Positions 54,951 through 64,000 are shown, counted from the first letter of the stretch. The stretch: 64,000 nt of DNA from Marinitoga hydrogenitolerans DSM 16785 (GCF_900129175.1 NZ_FQUI01000007.1:1-64000); one strand, 5' to 3'. Program-made: numbers and translations. Notes: generated from the letters alone by a model not told the origin.

Positions 54951-57135
54951 TATTTTCACCTCCACTGTTATTTATTTCATTCCATATTTTATCTAATTCA
55001 TTATGATAATTTTTAAATATTTCTAAAATTTCCTTGTGAAAATGTGCAGGATTTGTTCTATTATCTCCTTTAATTATTATTTCAACACATTTTTCATGAG
55101 AAAGACTTTCTTTATATGGTCTTTTTGCCCTTAATGCATCATATATATCTGCTATTTTTACAATTGCCGCTTCAATAGGAATTTGTTCGCATTTTAATCC
55201 ATATGGATATCCACTACCATCACAATTTTCATGATGATATAGAGATATATTTAAAGCCATATCAAAGTATCTATCATCTGCAAATAAATCTTTTGCATGT
55301 AATGTATGCTTTTTCATTATTTCAAATTCTTCATCTGTTAATTTCCCTTTTTTATTTAAAATTTCATAAGGAACATATATTTTACCTATATCATGTAAAG
55401 GGGAAAATTTTCTAATTTTTTCAACAAAAGTTTCATCATATCCCATTTTTTCTGCTAAAAATGCCGAAATTTCTCCAACTCTATATATATGTTTACCTGT
55501 AATATCATCATGCCCTTCAGCTATTGAAGCTAATTTTTCTGCAAAATTAAAATATATATTTTCAATTTTAGTAAGTTCGAACTTTTTATATAAAAATATT
55601 TTAGCTAAATTAACATAAGCTTTAAAAATTTCCTGACTGTCTTTTGAAAAGCCTTTTTCATGTATTGTTTCCACTGATATAACTAAAGAACACCCTTCTA
55701 AATCTGTTATATAGATTAGTGCATATTTGAATTTTTTTGTTGCTAATTCTAATTTATCAACAACATCTTTATTCAAAATATCTTTATCATAATTAAATAT
55801 CTCATCAAAACTAAGAACATTTACAGTATCTCTATTTCCTTTTAAATCTATATTCATTTCTATTTCTAAATTTTTTAATATTTCAATATTATGCCCTATT
55901 GCCGCAATATATTGCCATTTTCCATTTTTTATAATCGATATACTACCATATTTTGCTTCTTCTATATGATTAATGACATAATTTAATACAGACTCAAAAT
56001 ACTCTTCCATCATCAAGTCTTCATTATCTAACATCGTTATTAATTTTATTATTTCATAAAACATCTCATTTACATTTTTTAATCTATTATATACCTTTTT
56101 TATCTCATCTGTTAATAATTCAAAATTCATAAAAGAGGCTATCATTGTTCCTATTAACTTTTCATAACTTTCAGAAATCAAATTTATTTCTTTAATTTTA
56201 TATTTATTTGAAAAATATGGTACTTTCTTTTCTTTTATATTTAAAGAAAAATTATTCATTGATTCTGAAATTACTAATATTGGTTTTATTACATTTTTTA
56301 TTAAAAAATTATAATACACATATCTAAAAATAACTATAATTAAAATCGATATCAAAACAAATATACTCATTCTTTTTATTACATTTGTTTTTAATATATC
56401 AATATTAAACTGAGAAATAATATAAATATCTGGTATAATTTCGCTATATGCATATATATTATCATCATATTTCACAACATCAAACTCTTTTTTTATTTCT
56501 ATTTTTTTTATTTCATTTTTATCCATAGTATTATTAAATAATAATTCTCTATTACTTTTCTTTATAATATAAAAATTATAATACTTGCCTTGTACTGTGG
56601 ATTTTAACATTTCATTTATTTTTTCACTATTCAGATCCAATCCAACTACACCAATAACTTTTCCCTCTTTTTTTATAACTTTTGATAAAGTAAAAACTAT
56701 TTTTTTTTGCTCAGGAGTTTCATATGAATGGCTGATTATAACTTTTTTGTTATTTAAAGCCAATTTATACCAATCTTTATTTAAAGGATTGAAATTTTTC
56801 GGTATATTTATTTTTGGATATACATATAAATCCCCTTTTGTACTTGAAAAATAAGCATATTTTAAATCAAATTTATTAAAATCATAAATTGTTTTTATTA
56901 TTTTTTTTATATCCTCTGTTTCTCTTATAAGATTATCGATATTTTCCAATATATATTTTTTATTTTCAACTAGTTCAAACAATCTGTTGGATATAATATT
57001 CATATCTTTCTTTAAATCTTTTATTTTTTCACTTTCTTCATTTTTATAAGACTCATAAGTAAAAAATATTCCTATAGATAAAATTATAATAAATAACGTT
57101 ATTATAACACTATCAAAAAATTTCTTTATTTCCAT
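54934..57135 (-). CDS. Membrane sensor with Cache-like domain, GAF-like domain and HD-GYP phosphodiesterase
   Basis: A 733-residue c-di-GMP phosphodiesterase. Membrane helix 1 (~9-28) and helix 2 (~257-277) bracket an extracellular dCache-like domain ([60 protein letters not shown]). The inner part has a GAF-like domain ([21 protein letters not shown]) and a complete HD-GYP domain (~540-720: [53 protein letters not shown]). It should hydrolyse c-di-GMP in response to an external small molecule. Confidence 0.92.
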   Translation of the reverse strand: MEIKKFFDSVIITLFIIILSIGIFFTYESYKNEESEKIKDLKKDMNIISNRLFELVENKKYILENIDNLIRETEDIKKIIKTIYDFNKFDLKYAYFSSTKGDLYVYPKINIPKNFNPLNKDWYKLALNNKKVIISHSYETPEQKKIVFTLSKVIKKEGKVIGVVGLDLNSEKINEMLKSTVQGKYYNFYIIKKSNRELLFNNTMDKNEIKKIEIKKEFDVVKYDDNIYAYSEIIPDIYIISQFNIDILKTNVIKRMSIFVLISILIIVIFRYVYYNFLIKNVIKPILVISESMNNFSLNIKEKKVPYFSNKYKIKEINLISESYEKLIGTMIASFMNFELLTDEIKKVYNRLKNVNEMFYEIIKLITMLDNEDLMMEEYFESVLNYVINHIEEAKYGSISIIKNGKWQYIAAIGHNIEILKNLEIEMNIDLKGNRDTVNVLSFDEIFNYDKDILNKDVVDKLELATKKFKYALIYITDLEGCSLVISVETIHEKGFSKDSQEIFKAYVNLAKIFLYKKFELTKIENIYFNFAEKLASIAEGHDDITGKHIYRVGEISAFLAEKMGYDETFVEKIRKFSPLHDIGKIYVPYEILNKKGKLTDEEFEIMKKHTLHAKDLFADDRYFDMALNISLYHHENCDGSGYPYGLKCEQIPIEAAIVKIADIYDALRAKRPYKESLSHEKCVEIIIKGDNRTNPAHFHKEILEIFKNYHNELDKIWNEINNSGGENSGIKN

Positions 57136-57215
57136 TTTACCATCTCCAACTCCAAAAAGTTTCTTATAATTCTCATAATTATTATATCACAAAATCTTAT
57201 TTTTATTTTAACAAA

Positions 57216-57243
57216 AAAAAGCGCTTCACAATGAAGCGCTTTT
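57216..57243 (-). terminator. Terminator after the peroxiredoxin gene
   Basis: The stem aaaagcgcttc with gaagcgctttt is followed on the minus strand by a run of T's. Confidence 0.9.
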
Positions 57244-57251
57244 AATTTTTA

Positions 57252-57896
57252 TTAATCATCTATTTTCTTAAATACAAACCACCAATCATAACCTTCATAA
57301 TTTTTTAACCTTTCTTGAGCTGATTTTACATTTGATGCTGGTGGAATAATAACTTTATCTCCTATTAACTCATTATTTGGCCAATTTGCAGGCATTGCAG
57401 CTTTTGATTTATCAGATAATTGCAAAGCTTTAACAGCTCTAATAATCTCATCTAAGTTTCTTCCTAATTCTGGTGGATAATAAATAATTGCTCTTACAAC
57501 ACCTTCTGGATCCACAATAAATACTGCTCTTACTGTATGTGAAGCAGATGCATGAATTAACCCCAATCTTTCTGCAGCCTTTCCTCTGTCATCCGCAATA
57601 ACTGGATATTGAATTTCAACTCCTAATTTCTCTTTAATCCAGTTAATCCAACTGATGTGAGAAAAAACCTGATCAATACTTAAACCTATTAATTCAGTAT
57701 TTAATTTTTTAAATTCATCATATCTTTTTTGGAATCCTACAAACTCTGTTGTACAAACAGGTGTAAAATCTGCTGGATGGCTGAATAATACAAACCATTT
57801 ACCTTTAAATGCTTCTGGCAATTTCATTTTTCCATGAGTTGTTACTACCTCTAATTCTGGGAATTTTTCTCCTATCAATGGAATTCTATTTTCCAT
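57252..57896 (-). CDS. Peroxiredoxin (Prx6-like, 1-Cys)
   Basis: A 214-residue thiol peroxidase that reduces H2O2 and alkyl peroxides. The active site is [18 protein letters not shown] with peroxidatic Cys near residue 48; the conserved Arg is in [14 protein letters not shown]. It resembles the thermophile Prx of Aeropyrum, but I see no C-terminal cysteine (the end is [14 protein letters not shown]), so it should depend on an external thiol. The ATG follows ggaggtgg. Likely part of oxygen defence in an anaerobe. Confidence 0.93.
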   Translation of the reverse strand: MENRIPLIGEKFPELEVVTTHGKMKLPEAFKGKWFVLFSHPADFTPVCTTEFVGFQKRYDEFKKLNTELIGLSIDQVFSHISWINWIKEKLGVEIQYPVIADDRGKAAERLGLIHASASHTVRAVFIVDPEGVVRAIIYYPPELGRNLDEIIRAVKALQLSDKSKAAMPANWPNNELIGDKVIIPPASNVKSAQERLKNYEGYDWWFVFKKIDD

Positions 57897-58004
57897 TTTA
57901 CCACCTCCGAAATTTGTTATAATTTTATAATGATTTCATTTTTATTATAACTCTTTTTTTGGTTTAAGTCAACTATAAAATATTAAAAAACATTTGCAAG
58001 TATA

Positions 58005-58035
58005 TTAAAAAAAGCAGCTGATTCCTCAGCTGCTT
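58005..58035 (-). terminator. Terminator after the aldo/keto reductase gene
   Basis: The stem aagcagctga with tcagctgctt has a 4-base loop and is followed by a T run on the minus strand. Confidence 0.9.
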
Positions 58036-58046
58036 AATAATTATAA

Positions 58047-59015
58047 TTATTCTGGTTTATTATTCAATATTTTTTCAATTTCTTCCATTATTTCATCTGA
58101 AAGTTTTTCTTTTATTTCAACTGCCTTCATATTATCTTTGACCTGTTCCACTCTACTTGCACCTGTTATAACTGTTGAAACATTTTGATTTTTTAATAAC
58201 CATGCTAATGCTAATTGAGCCATTGTTGCATCTAAATCTTTTGCAATTGCTGACAATTTCCTTACTTTTTCTATATTTTCATCAGATAATAATCCTTTTT
58301 CTTTCATATTTTCTGCCAGTCTTGAGAATTTAGCTAATCTACTATCTTCTGGGATTCCATCGTTGTATTTTCCTGTTAAAATTCCACTTGCTAAAGGACT
58401 CCATGTAGTTAAACCCAAACCATATTTTTCATATAAAGGTTTAAACTCTTTTTCAACTTTTTCTCTTACAAACATATTGTATTGAGGTTGTTCCATGGTC
58501 GGCGGAATACAATTTAATTTTTCTGCTGCTTCAAACGCTGCCTCTATTTGCTCTGCACTCCATTCTGATGTTCCCCAATACATAGCCAAACCATTTCTAA
58601 TAATATAATCCATAGCTAAAACTGTTTCTTCAATTGGTGTATCTGGATCTGGTCTGTGACAAAAAATCAAATCCACATAATCTAATTGCAATCTTTTTAA
58701 TGAATTCCATGTTCCCTCGAGTAAGTGTTTTCTTGATAAACCTCTATCATTCGGACCATTTCCTCCCCAAAAAATCTTTGTTGATATAACTAAATCTGTT
58801 CTTCTGTATTCTTTTAAAGCCATACCCATTAATGATTCTGAAAGTCCATTTGCATATGCTTCAGCATTATCAAAAAAATTCACTCCATGATTAAACGCCT
58901 CTCTCATACAAGCTTTTACATTTTCAACATCTAATTGATTTCCAAATGTTAACCATGAACCAAAAGATAATTCACTTACTTTGATACCTGCTTTTCCAAG
59001 TCTTCTATATTCCAT
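58047..59015 (-). CDS. Aldo/keto reductase (Kv-beta-like group)
   Basis: A 322-residue NADPH-dependent oxidoreductase with a TIM barrel. It opens [21 protein letters not shown]; the catalytic tetrad is in [11 protein letters not shown] (Asp, Tyr), ISTKIFWG (Lys) and IFCHRPDPD (His). The C-terminal [16 protein letters not shown] binds the cofactor. Start ATG 59015 is eight bases after aaggggg; ATG 59021 is also possible, and the further upstream extension is not coding. Substrate unknown. Confidence 0.92.
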   Translation of the reverse strand: MEYRRLGKAGIKVSELSFGSWLTFGNQLDVENVKACMREAFNHGVNFFDNAEAYANGLSESLMGMALKEYRRTDLVISTKIFWGGNGPNDRGLSRKHLLEGTWNSLKRLQLDYVDLIFCHRPDPDTPIEETVLAMDYIIRNGLAMYWGTSEWSAEQIEAAFEAAEKLNCIPPTMEQPQYNMFVREKVEKEFKPLYEKYGLGLTTWSPLASGILTGKYNDGIPEDSRLAKFSRLAENMKEKGLLSDENIEKVRKLSAIAKDLDATMAQLALAWLLKNQNVSTVITGASRVEQVKDNMKAVEIKEKLSDEIMEEIEKILNNKPE

Positions 59016-59085
59016 TTTCATACCCCCTTGTTTTTTGTTAGTTATACTAATTATATCATATTTAATTTTAAAATCAAAACAAATT

Positions 59086-60237
59086 TTATAAGAATTCCTC
59101 AAATTCTTTAGGGAGTATAGTATTTTCTAATTTTCTTTGATTAAACATATATCTTCCATCACATACAAATCCTAACTCTTCCCAATCCACATTATTCAGC
59201 ATATCTTTAAATCTAATAATATCTATTTCTTTTTTTGGAAATATTCCCAATATAGTACCATCATAATATATAGAATTATGAATAAAAAATGGTTTTTTAT
59301 CTCTTGTTCTGGTATTTACATATACTCGCGGTTTATTTGAAATATAAAAATCCCTGCCCCATTTAAACCAATTTTTCTCGTCAAACTTTCTTATTTTTCT
59401 TTTTATCAATTCTTTTTTATATTTTTTTATATGCTCATTTACTATATTATAAATCATTCTTTTTGTTTTTCCTGTTCTTTTCGTATATGAACAAACTACA
59501 TCTATATTTCCACTTTCATGGTTAAAAATATTATTTGCACCAGTAACCCCTCCAACTTTTACATATGCTATATCTTTTAGTTGTAAAGTATAATTATTAT
59601 TTTTTAAAAATAAATAATGCCCATCTATATTGTAAAAATATTTTATTTCTCCATTATAATTGCATCTTCTATCAAAATTATTTTTTTCATATCTCCATAT
59701 TACAACATTTGGAGAAAACTCATAACCAAAAATTCTTTCGTCACCAAATTCAATAACATCAGTAATTGTTCCATTTTCATATAATAGATTATTTAATTTA
59801 ATTGATGAGGTTAAACTAAAAAAATCTCTTGGTGTAATAAAAATTATTTCTCCATTATCTGTTAAATGTAAAAATGATTTATATATAAAATATAAAAACA
59901 AATTACTCCTTTTATCAAGAAATTCCATTGGTAATTTCTTTTTTGTTGTTGGTATAATATCTTTAAAAGCGACATATGGTGGATTACCAATAATAGTATC
60001 AAATTTTTCCATTATTGGATAATCAAAAAAATCCATTTTTAAACAATTTGAAGATTCAACTTCTTTTTCAATTCCAACTACATTTTTTCCTTTTAATAAA
60101 CGCAAAAAAACTCCATCCCCACATGATGGCTCTAATATTCTATTTCCATTTTTTATTAAATTAATCATTTTTTTTGCAATAAATTCTGGTGTAAAAACCT
60201 GTCCTAAACTCTTAATTTTATAATTTTCTTTCGCCAT
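59086..60237 (-). CDS. Orphan N6-adenine DNA methyltransferase (gamma class, TaqI-like)
   Basis: A 383-residue methyltransferase. The N-terminal SAM-binding domain has [26 protein letters not shown] (motif I), GIEKE, the catalytic NPPYVAF (motif IV) and ITPRDFF. The C-terminal ~180 residues should be the target-recognition domain. Layout resembles M.TaqI. No restriction endonuclease gene is adjacent: neighbours are a reductase and a transporter. It may be solitary or act in phage defence or regulation. The ATG follows ggagag. Confidence 0.9.
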   Translation of the reverse strand: MAKENYKIKSLGQVFTPEFIAKKMINLIKNGNRILEPSCGDGVFLRLLKGKNVVGIEKEVESSNCLKMDFFDYPIMEKFDTIIGNPPYVAFKDIIPTTKKKLPMEFLDKRSNLFLYFIYKSFLHLTDNGEIIFITPRDFFSLTSSIKLNNLLYENGTITDVIEFGDERIFGYEFSPNVVIWRYEKNNFDRRCNYNGEIKYFYNIDGHYLFLKNNNYTLQLKDIAYVKVGGVTGANNIFNHESGNIDVVCSYTKRTGKTKRMIYNIVNEHIKKYKKELIKRKIRKFDEKNWFKWGRDFYISNKPRVYVNTRTRDKKPFFIHNSIYYDGTILGIFPKKEIDIIRFKDMLNNVDWEELGFVCDGRYMFNQRKLENTILPKEFEEFL

Positions 60238-60309
60238 TTCTCTCTCCTATATATTTTTTCTAAAAATATAGAAAAACTACCATTTCAATAATATTTCTTT
60301 AATTTTTAT

Positions 60310-61149
60310 TTATAAGTAAATTACAAAGGCTCCTAAGATTAATAATATAGTTCCAAAAACACGAATAGTGATATTTTCTTTAAAAATATATTTAGCAAAA
60401 AATGCTGTTATCAGAGCAGAGCTCATAGAAACTGGTTCTGCAATACTAACATCAATATATTTAAACATCTTTAGTAATGCAATATATGAATATGCATTAG
60501 ATATACCGCCACTTATTAACGAAGAAAATTTTCTTTTAATTATATTTATATGTGGTTTTATTGATTTATACTTTATAATAGTTATTATAAAAAAGTATAT
60601 GCTTACAATTAAATATATTGATATAGAATAACTCAGCGAATCTATATTTTTAACAAAATATCCATCAATTGTTCTTCCTATAGCCATTAAACCTGAAGAA
60701 AAAAGCATAGCTAATGCCCCTTTACTTTTAAAAATATTCTTATATGATTCTTTTAAATTTATATCTTTTTTCAAAAAAGAAACTCCATATAGCATTAATA
60801 AACTTCCTAATATTTTGGTAATTGTTATTTTTTCATTTAAAAATATAGCTGTTGTTATAATCAAGAATATAACATTCATATTATATAATGGTGCAATTAC
60901 AGAGGCATCTTCATTTGCTAAGGCATAAACATATAAAAAAAATGATAATGAATAAATAGTGCCACTAAATATTGCTGATTTTAATGACAATATAGTTATA
61001 TAATTAAAAAATGGGAAAAATGCCAAAAATGAAAAAAAGAAAAAAGCCCACGAAGAAAGTATTTCATCTTCATGGGTTGCTATTTTTTTTCCTGCAATTC
61101 TTTCATAACCTAGTAATGTTATTCTTATGATTAACCATAAATACACCAT
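60310..61149 (-). CDS. EamA/DMT-family transporter
   Basis: A 279-residue membrane protein with about ten helices in two EamA halves (first half ends near LGSLLMLYGVSFLKKD; second half ends FGTILLILGAFVIYL). The halves carry the paired SGTIYSLSFFLYVYAL and SGGISNAYSYIALLK patterns and the ...EPVSMSSALITAFFAKYIFKE end block. The substrate is unknown (metabolite or amino acid export is common). Start ATG 61149 gives better spacing after agga than 61158. Coupled to the ZIP gene. Confidence 0.85.
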   Translation of the reverse strand: MVYLWLIIRITLLGYERIAGKKIATHEDEILSSWAFFFFSFLAFFPFFNYITILSLKSAIFSGTIYSLSFFLYVYALANEDASVIAPLYNMNVIFLIITTAIFLNEKITITKILGSLLMLYGVSFLKKDINLKESYKNIFKSKGALAMLFSSGLMAIGRTIDGYFVKNIDSLSYSISIYLIVSIYFFIITIIKYKSIKPHINIIKRKFSSLISGGISNAYSYIALLKMFKYIDVSIAEPVSMSSALITAFFAKYIFKENITIRVFGTILLILGAFVIYL

Positions 61150-61154
61150 TTTAA

Positions 61155-61928
61155 TCATCCTAATGCATTATCAAGTGTCATCATTAATAAAAATCCGAAA
61201 ATTAATGAAAAAGTTGCAGCTCTTTCATAACCATGCGAATGTGTTTCTGGAATAATTTCATCACTAATAACATACAACATTGCCCCCGCTGCAAGAGCAA
61301 GGAAAAACGGCAATGCTGGTCTCATTAATACAATAAATCCTGCTCCAACAACTCCACCTATTGGTTCAACCCATCCAGAAAATGCAGAATACCAAAAAGC
61401 TTGTTTCTTAGTATATCCTGCTTTTAAAAAGGATACTGCAGTTGCTGTGCCTTCTGGAATATTTTGAATCCCTATTGCCGTTGCCACAACTATACCATTT
61501 TTTATCATATCTGTTGTACCACCACCAAAACTAACTCCAACTGCCATACCTTCTGGAAAATTATGCAAAGTTATAGCAATTACAAAAAGCCATACTTTTT
61601 TTACTAACGCCATATTTGGACCTTCATGCCCTTTTAAAAAATGTTCATGAGGAGCAAATGTATCCATTAATTCTAAAATTACAGCGCCTACTATTATACC
61701 TATTGCTGTAATAGTAATTCCACCTAAATCTATTGCTGGAACAATTAATGAAAACATTGTCGCCGCAAGCATAACACCAGCTGCAAACCCTAAAGCCATA
61801 TCTAATTGTTTTTCTGTCATTGTTTTTTTCATAAAAAAAATTGGCAATGCACCAAGTGATGTAGCACTACCAGCTATTAAACTCGCTAATGCTCCATACA
61901 TAAATACCTGACTTCCAGTTAATTCCAT
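61155..61928 (-). CDS. ZIP-family metal transporter
   Basis: A 257-residue, eight-helix divalent metal transporter of the GufA/ZIP type. Metal-binding signatures are ITLHNFPEGMAVGVSFGGG (helix IV) and IGIQNIPEGTATAVSF (helix V). The His-rich loop is short (APHEHFLKGHEGP). It likely imports Zn2+ or Fe2+/Mn2+. The ATG follows ggaggtga. The upstream region holds two tandem 13-base repeats at a promoter. Confidence 0.92.
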   Translation of the reverse strand: MELTGSQVFMYGALASLIAGSATSLGALPIFFMKKTMTEKQLDMALGFAAGVMLAATMFSLIVPAIDLGGITITAIGIIVGAVILELMDTFAPHEHFLKGHEGPNMALVKKVWLFVIAITLHNFPEGMAVGVSFGGGTTDMIKNGIVVATAIGIQNIPEGTATAVSFLKAGYTKKQAFWYSAFSGWVEPIGGVVGAGFIVLMRPALPFFLALAAGAMLYVISDEIIPETHSHGYERAATFSLIFGFLLMMTLDNALG

Positions 61929-62046
61929 ATATTCACCTCCATAAAATATTTACTCTTCTTTTGATATATCCGATTATTTACAGCTATAAAAAATAGTTTT
62001 TTAACTTTTATTTTATTATTATATTATATCATATCTTAAAACAAAA

Positions 62047-62076
62047 ATTATAAGAGTGTCTAATAAGAGTGTCTAA
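62047..62076 (-). promoter_or_regulatory. Tandem 13-base repeats at a putative ZIP-operon promoter
   Basis: Two perfect direct copies of ataagagtgtcta lie at 62050-62062 and 62063-62075. On the minus strand they place TTAGAC (62071-62076) 18 bases from TATAAT (62047-62052). An alternative extended -10, TGATATAAT, lies closer to the gene (about 62023-62031). The rest of this 200-base gap is AT-rich. Confidence 0.4.
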
Positions 62077-62112
62077 AATTTTCTCTATAATGATTAAATT
62101 ATGCTGTGAGAT

Positions 62113-62134
62113 AAAAAATGAGGCCTTCGCCTCA
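62113..62134 (-). terminator. Terminator overlapping the stop of the small barrel gene
   Basis: On the minus strand tgaggc-gaag-gcctca is followed by a T run. The first TGA of the stem is the stop codon of the gene. Confidence 0.85.
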
Positions 62135-62611
62135 AAATTCATATTCTCCTTGTAAAAAAGGAATTGGAATATATGGCTCTCTATCTTTTTCCCATGTTCT
62201 TTCTCCTGCACTTATTGGAAGTACAAAATTTCCTGATAAAGATAAATTAATTTTATTATTATTCAATGGAAATCCATATTTTACACCAATTCCAGATAAA
62301 TATAGTTGTTCATATTGATATGGAACAACAATCAATACCCTGCTGTTAAGTCCTATAGACAAATTTTTTGTAATAAAATAGTCTACATTTAAAGCTGGTG
62401 AAAACAAATAATTCCATTGCTCTGGATTTTTTTTATCTGGTTCTAGTATGAAACCTAAGGAGCCTCCAATTTGAATACTATCCATGTTATAACAAACACC
62501 AAAATATGGAAATAATGCACCCGATACTGCTATTCCTATTGTATAAGAAAAACTGTTAGAAAAGGAGAATATTGACAGAATCAAAATAAAAATAATAATA
62601 TTTTTTTTCAT
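62132..62611 (-). CDS. Small exported protein, probable beta-barrel (unassigned)
   Basis: A 159-residue protein with a signal peptide (MKKNIIIFILILSIFSFSNS). The rest alternates hydrophobic and polar residues in strands, with repeated IGIAVSGA, IQIGGSLGF and LSIGLNSRV patterns. I recognise no family. It ends in Phe (LQGEYEF), typical of outer membrane barrels, but is short. It follows the membrane-protein gene with a small gap and shares its operon. Start ATG 62611 follows ggagtgag. Confidence 0.55.
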   Translation of the reverse strand: MKKNIIIFILILSIFSFSNSFSYTIGIAVSGALFPYFGVCYNMDSIQIGGSLGFILEPDKKNPEQWNYLFSPALNVDYFITKNLSIGLNSRVLIVVPYQYEQLYLSGIGVKYGFPLNNNKINLSLSGNFVLPISAGERTWEKDREPYIPIPFLQGEYEF

Positions 62612-62616
62612 TTTTC

Positions 62617-63237
62617 TCACTCCTTTCTTAGGGTTTGAAAACCTAAAAATATTAAAGGGATCCCTATTAATGAATATACTAAAATTCCAACATAATCAAA
62701 TCTCCTTTTAAAGATTAAAAAAGTAAAAAAAATTGCTGCGAAAAAAAATAATATTGAACCCAATATTCTATATTTTATCGATATCCATGTCATTAATAAA
62801 ACTAATAACCATGGGATTAATTGTATTAATGTTTCAATAGAAAAACCATGTGATAATATTGTAAACATAAATAAAATCAGAAATATTGTATAACCTGTTC
62901 TCTTTATAACCTTTTTTCTTTCATATATATATCCAATATACAAAATATTTTTCAATAAAAGAGGAAAAAGTGTATAGAAAAAAAATATTTCTTTAATAGG
63001 CTGTCTTGAAAGAGATAGAAAAAAAGCAGATATTGCAATAGTTATATACAACGTAATATTAGATGTTTTATATCTTAAATATCTTTCCATTTCATCAATT
63101 TTCTTTGAAAAAATATCTTTATATATCTCTATTCCTATTATTATTAAATATAATAAACCAAACCAACTATTTGCTGAAACTAATTGAGTTATCAAAAATA
63201 ATAATAATATTTCAACAATAAATAAATATTTTTTCAC
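62617..63237 (-). CDS. Integral membrane protein of unknown function
   Basis: A 206-residue protein with about six predicted helices. After the first two comes the cytoplasmic block KKIDEMERYLRYKTSNIT. Similar DExxRxxxxK blocks occur in small membrane proteins (DUF2178/DUF3796-like) that are encoded next to compact XRE regulators, as here; that match is tentative. GTG start at 63237 follows ggagtga. The gene is two bases from the regulator. Confidence 0.6.
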   Translation of the reverse strand: MKKYLFIVEILLLFLITQLVSANSWFGLLYLIIIGIEIYKDIFSKKIDEMERYLRYKTSNITLYITIAISAFFLSLSRQPIKEIFFFYTLFPLLLKNILYIGYIYERKKVIKRTGYTIFLILFMFTILSHGFSIETLIQLIPWLLVLLMTWISIKYRILGSILFFFAAIFFTFLIFKRRFDYVGILVYSLIGIPLIFLGFQTLRKE

Positions 63238-63238
63238 T

Positions 63239-63472
63239 TTAATTCACTCCTTTCGTTAAAGTGCTTTCATTTAAATCTTCTTTTTCTAAAATAAATAAAT
63301 CTTCCACTTTACAATTAAAAAAATATGCTAATTTTAAAGCTAATGATACTGATGGAGAATATTTGCCTTTTTCTATATAATTAATTGTTTGTCGTGAAAC
63401 TCCTATTTTTTTTGCTAGTTCTTCTTGAGTTATATCAAACATTGCTCTATATACCTTTAATTTATTTTTCAT
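63239..63472 (-). CDS. XRE-family transcriptional regulator (small, YozG-like)
   Basis: A 77-residue protein that is almost entirely one helix-turn-helix: MKNKLKVYRAMFDITQEELAKKIGVSRQTINYIEKGKYSPS. The short C-terminus (ALKLAYFFNCKVEDLFILEKED) is typical of YozG-type regulators paired with membrane proteins. Start ATG 63472 follows ggagggag. A palindrome overlapping its own promoter (63504-63522) suggests it represses itself and the two genes after it. Confidence 0.9.
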   Translation of the reverse strand: MKNKLKVYRAMFDITQEELAKKIGVSRQTINYIEKGKYSPSVSLALKLAYFFNCKVEDLFILEKEDLNESTLTKGVN

Positions 63473-63491
63473 AAAACTCCCTCCTATTGTA

Positions 63492-63522
63492 ATTATAAAA
63501 CTTACTTGACAAAATGTCAAGT
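63492..63522 (-). promoter_or_regulatory. Promoter with palindromic operator of the XRE operon
   Basis: TTGACA (63515-63520) and TATAAT (63492-63497) are exactly 17 bases apart on the minus strand. The perfect 7-bp inverted repeat ACTTGAC-n5-GTCAAGT (63504-63522) covers the -35 box, the expected place for an autorepressor site. Confidence 0.8.
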
Positions 63523-63567
63523 TTTTTTGATATTTAATATTAACATTATATTTCTAAATGTATACGA

Positions 63568-63783
63568 TTTTGTTTATTTACAGACGAATACGATCATTTT
63601 GCAAATGAATTATTGAGTTTTAATCTTGATTTATTCAAAGATAGCGTAACAAAGCATGGATTTGTAAGGAAATTCTATGAAGAAATAAAAAAAGGAACAC
63701 AAACAATAATAGAAAGACTCTTCATGACAGGTGTGAGTCCGGGACTATCCAAAATTCTGTGCAAATTGATAATAGTTGATTAA
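63568..63783 (+). pseudogene. Fragment of an AAA-ATPase-like/PD-(D/E)XK nuclease-family gene
   Basis: The plus strand encodes TDEYDHFANELLSFNLDLF, then KHGFVRKFYEEIKKGTQTI and ERLFMTGVSP. This is the Walker B region and following helices of the large AAA-ATPase-like proteins that carry a C-terminal PD-(D/E)XK domain (formerly DUF1703). There is no start codon or P-loop, and after MTGVSP the family sequence stops where an insertion-sequence-like end begins. Only about 70 codons remain from a protein normally over 500 residues. Many thermophile genomes carry many copies of this family. Confidence 0.75.
63741..63766. mobile_element. Possible IS256-type terminal remnant
   Basis: The stretch gggactatccaaaattctg, continuing tgcaaa, resembles terminal inverted repeats of IS256/Mutator-type elements (tccaaaattntgtgnaaa). 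It begins exactly where the AAA-ATPase fragment loses similarity. No transposase or second end is nearby, so it is a remnant at most. The remaining sequence to 63846 is AT-rich with nothing recognised. Confidence 0.4.
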
Positions 63784-63846
63784 TGGAGATTATTATAAAA
63801 TATTAGTTATTATATGTTTTATTAATTTTTAATAAAAAGTTAGAAT

Positions 63847-64000
63847 TTACACTGAGATTATTTTATAATTATTGTTTTTATCAATCCCTAATGCTGATAA
63901 TTTTCCACCATAAACACATCCTGTATCTATATCTATACTGATAATTTCATTGTTTTCATTTTTATGAAAATATATTTCATATTCTCCTGTTATATAAAAT
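63847..64000 (-). CDS. Calcineurin-like serine/threonine phosphatase, C-terminal end
   Basis: The minus strand is open from the window edge to the stop at 63847, about 51 codons. It reads GEYEIYFHKNENNEIISIDIDTGCVYGGKLSALGI in parts. The block SIDIDTGCVYGGKLSAL is the conserved C-terminal block of PP2A-like metallophosphatases and diadenosine tetraphosphatases (iDtGcvyGgkL). The catalytic residues lie beyond the window edge. Confidence 0.8.
   Translation of the reverse strand, partial: FYITGEYEIYFHKNENNEIISIDIDTGCVYGGKLSALGIDKNNNYKIISV

Noticed and set aside
62029-62211. A 60-codon minus-strand frame
   Set aside because: It crosses a terminator and the repeat region and overlaps the barrel gene in another frame.

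Overview
The window is very AT-rich with tightly packed, often overlapping genes. It reads as a chromosomal segment of a thermophilic or moderately thermophilic anaerobe of the phylum Thermotogota, most likely Marinitoga or a close Petrotogaceae relative. This is inferred from gene content, not from a marker gene: an Opp-type transporter with an enlarged OppC, tandem DegV proteins, SpoVS in a non-sporulating gene context, glycogen synthase next to GalT, Sec-exported barrel-like envelope proteins, many HD-GYP proteins and an oxygen-type H-NOX chemoreceptor.

Layout. 1-0.8 kb: an ISL3-type insertion sequence, cut by the window edge, has removed the start of a VIT/CCC1 transporter gene. 0.86-8.3 kb: ribosome hibernation factor, then a five-gene Opp/Dpp-type ABC importer operon (minus strand). 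8.4-11.6 kb: RqcP-like S4 protein, RarA, two DegV proteins. 11.7-20.0 kb: a plus-strand run with CBS-ACT protein, MBL hydrolase, glycogen synthase, GalT and an exported barrel-like protein, then a sugar ABC importer (binding protein plus two permeases, no ATPase) behind a promoter with a LacI-like operator. 20.1-43.1 kb: a large signalling island. 43.3-50.97 kb: serine dehydratase, patatin, Ptb, DUF4382 lipoprotein, UPF0173 hydrolase, Lnt, a PP-loop enzyme and a phosphoesterase. 51.1-57.1 kb: tRNA-Arg, SpoVS, H-NOX chemoreceptor with partner, tRNA-Pro, adenosine-specific kinase and a Cache-GAF-HD-GYP sensor. 57.2-64 kb: peroxiredoxin, aldo/keto reductase, orphan adenine methyltransferase, EamA and ZIP transporters, an XRE/membrane/barrel trio, a decayed AAA-ATPase fragment and the end of a phosphoesterase gene.

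The signalling island is the most interesting part. One minus-strand operon of about 13 kb encodes HEAT-repeat protein, CheR, CheY, CheA, a soluble chemoreceptor with two signalling tips, a three-domain CheW, CheB, HD-GYP, a receiver, a GAF pseudo-kinase and an HD-PilZ protein. It shares overlapping divergent promoters with a plus-strand operon of receiver, CheX-like protein, histidine kinase and receiver. Beyond nadE follow a receiver, a receiver-HD-GYP, a 1119-residue hybrid kinase with a solute-binding sensor, and a second GAF pseudo-kinase. No GGDEF or flagellar genes are present in the window. My reading is a chemosensory pathway whose output may be cyclic di-GMP turnover rather than flagellar switching; this is inference.

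Other points: several genes appear to lack any ATG, GTG or TTG start that keeps their conserved N-terminus; both ABC operons have a hairpin just after the binding-protein gene; no rRNA genes or CRISPR arrays were seen.
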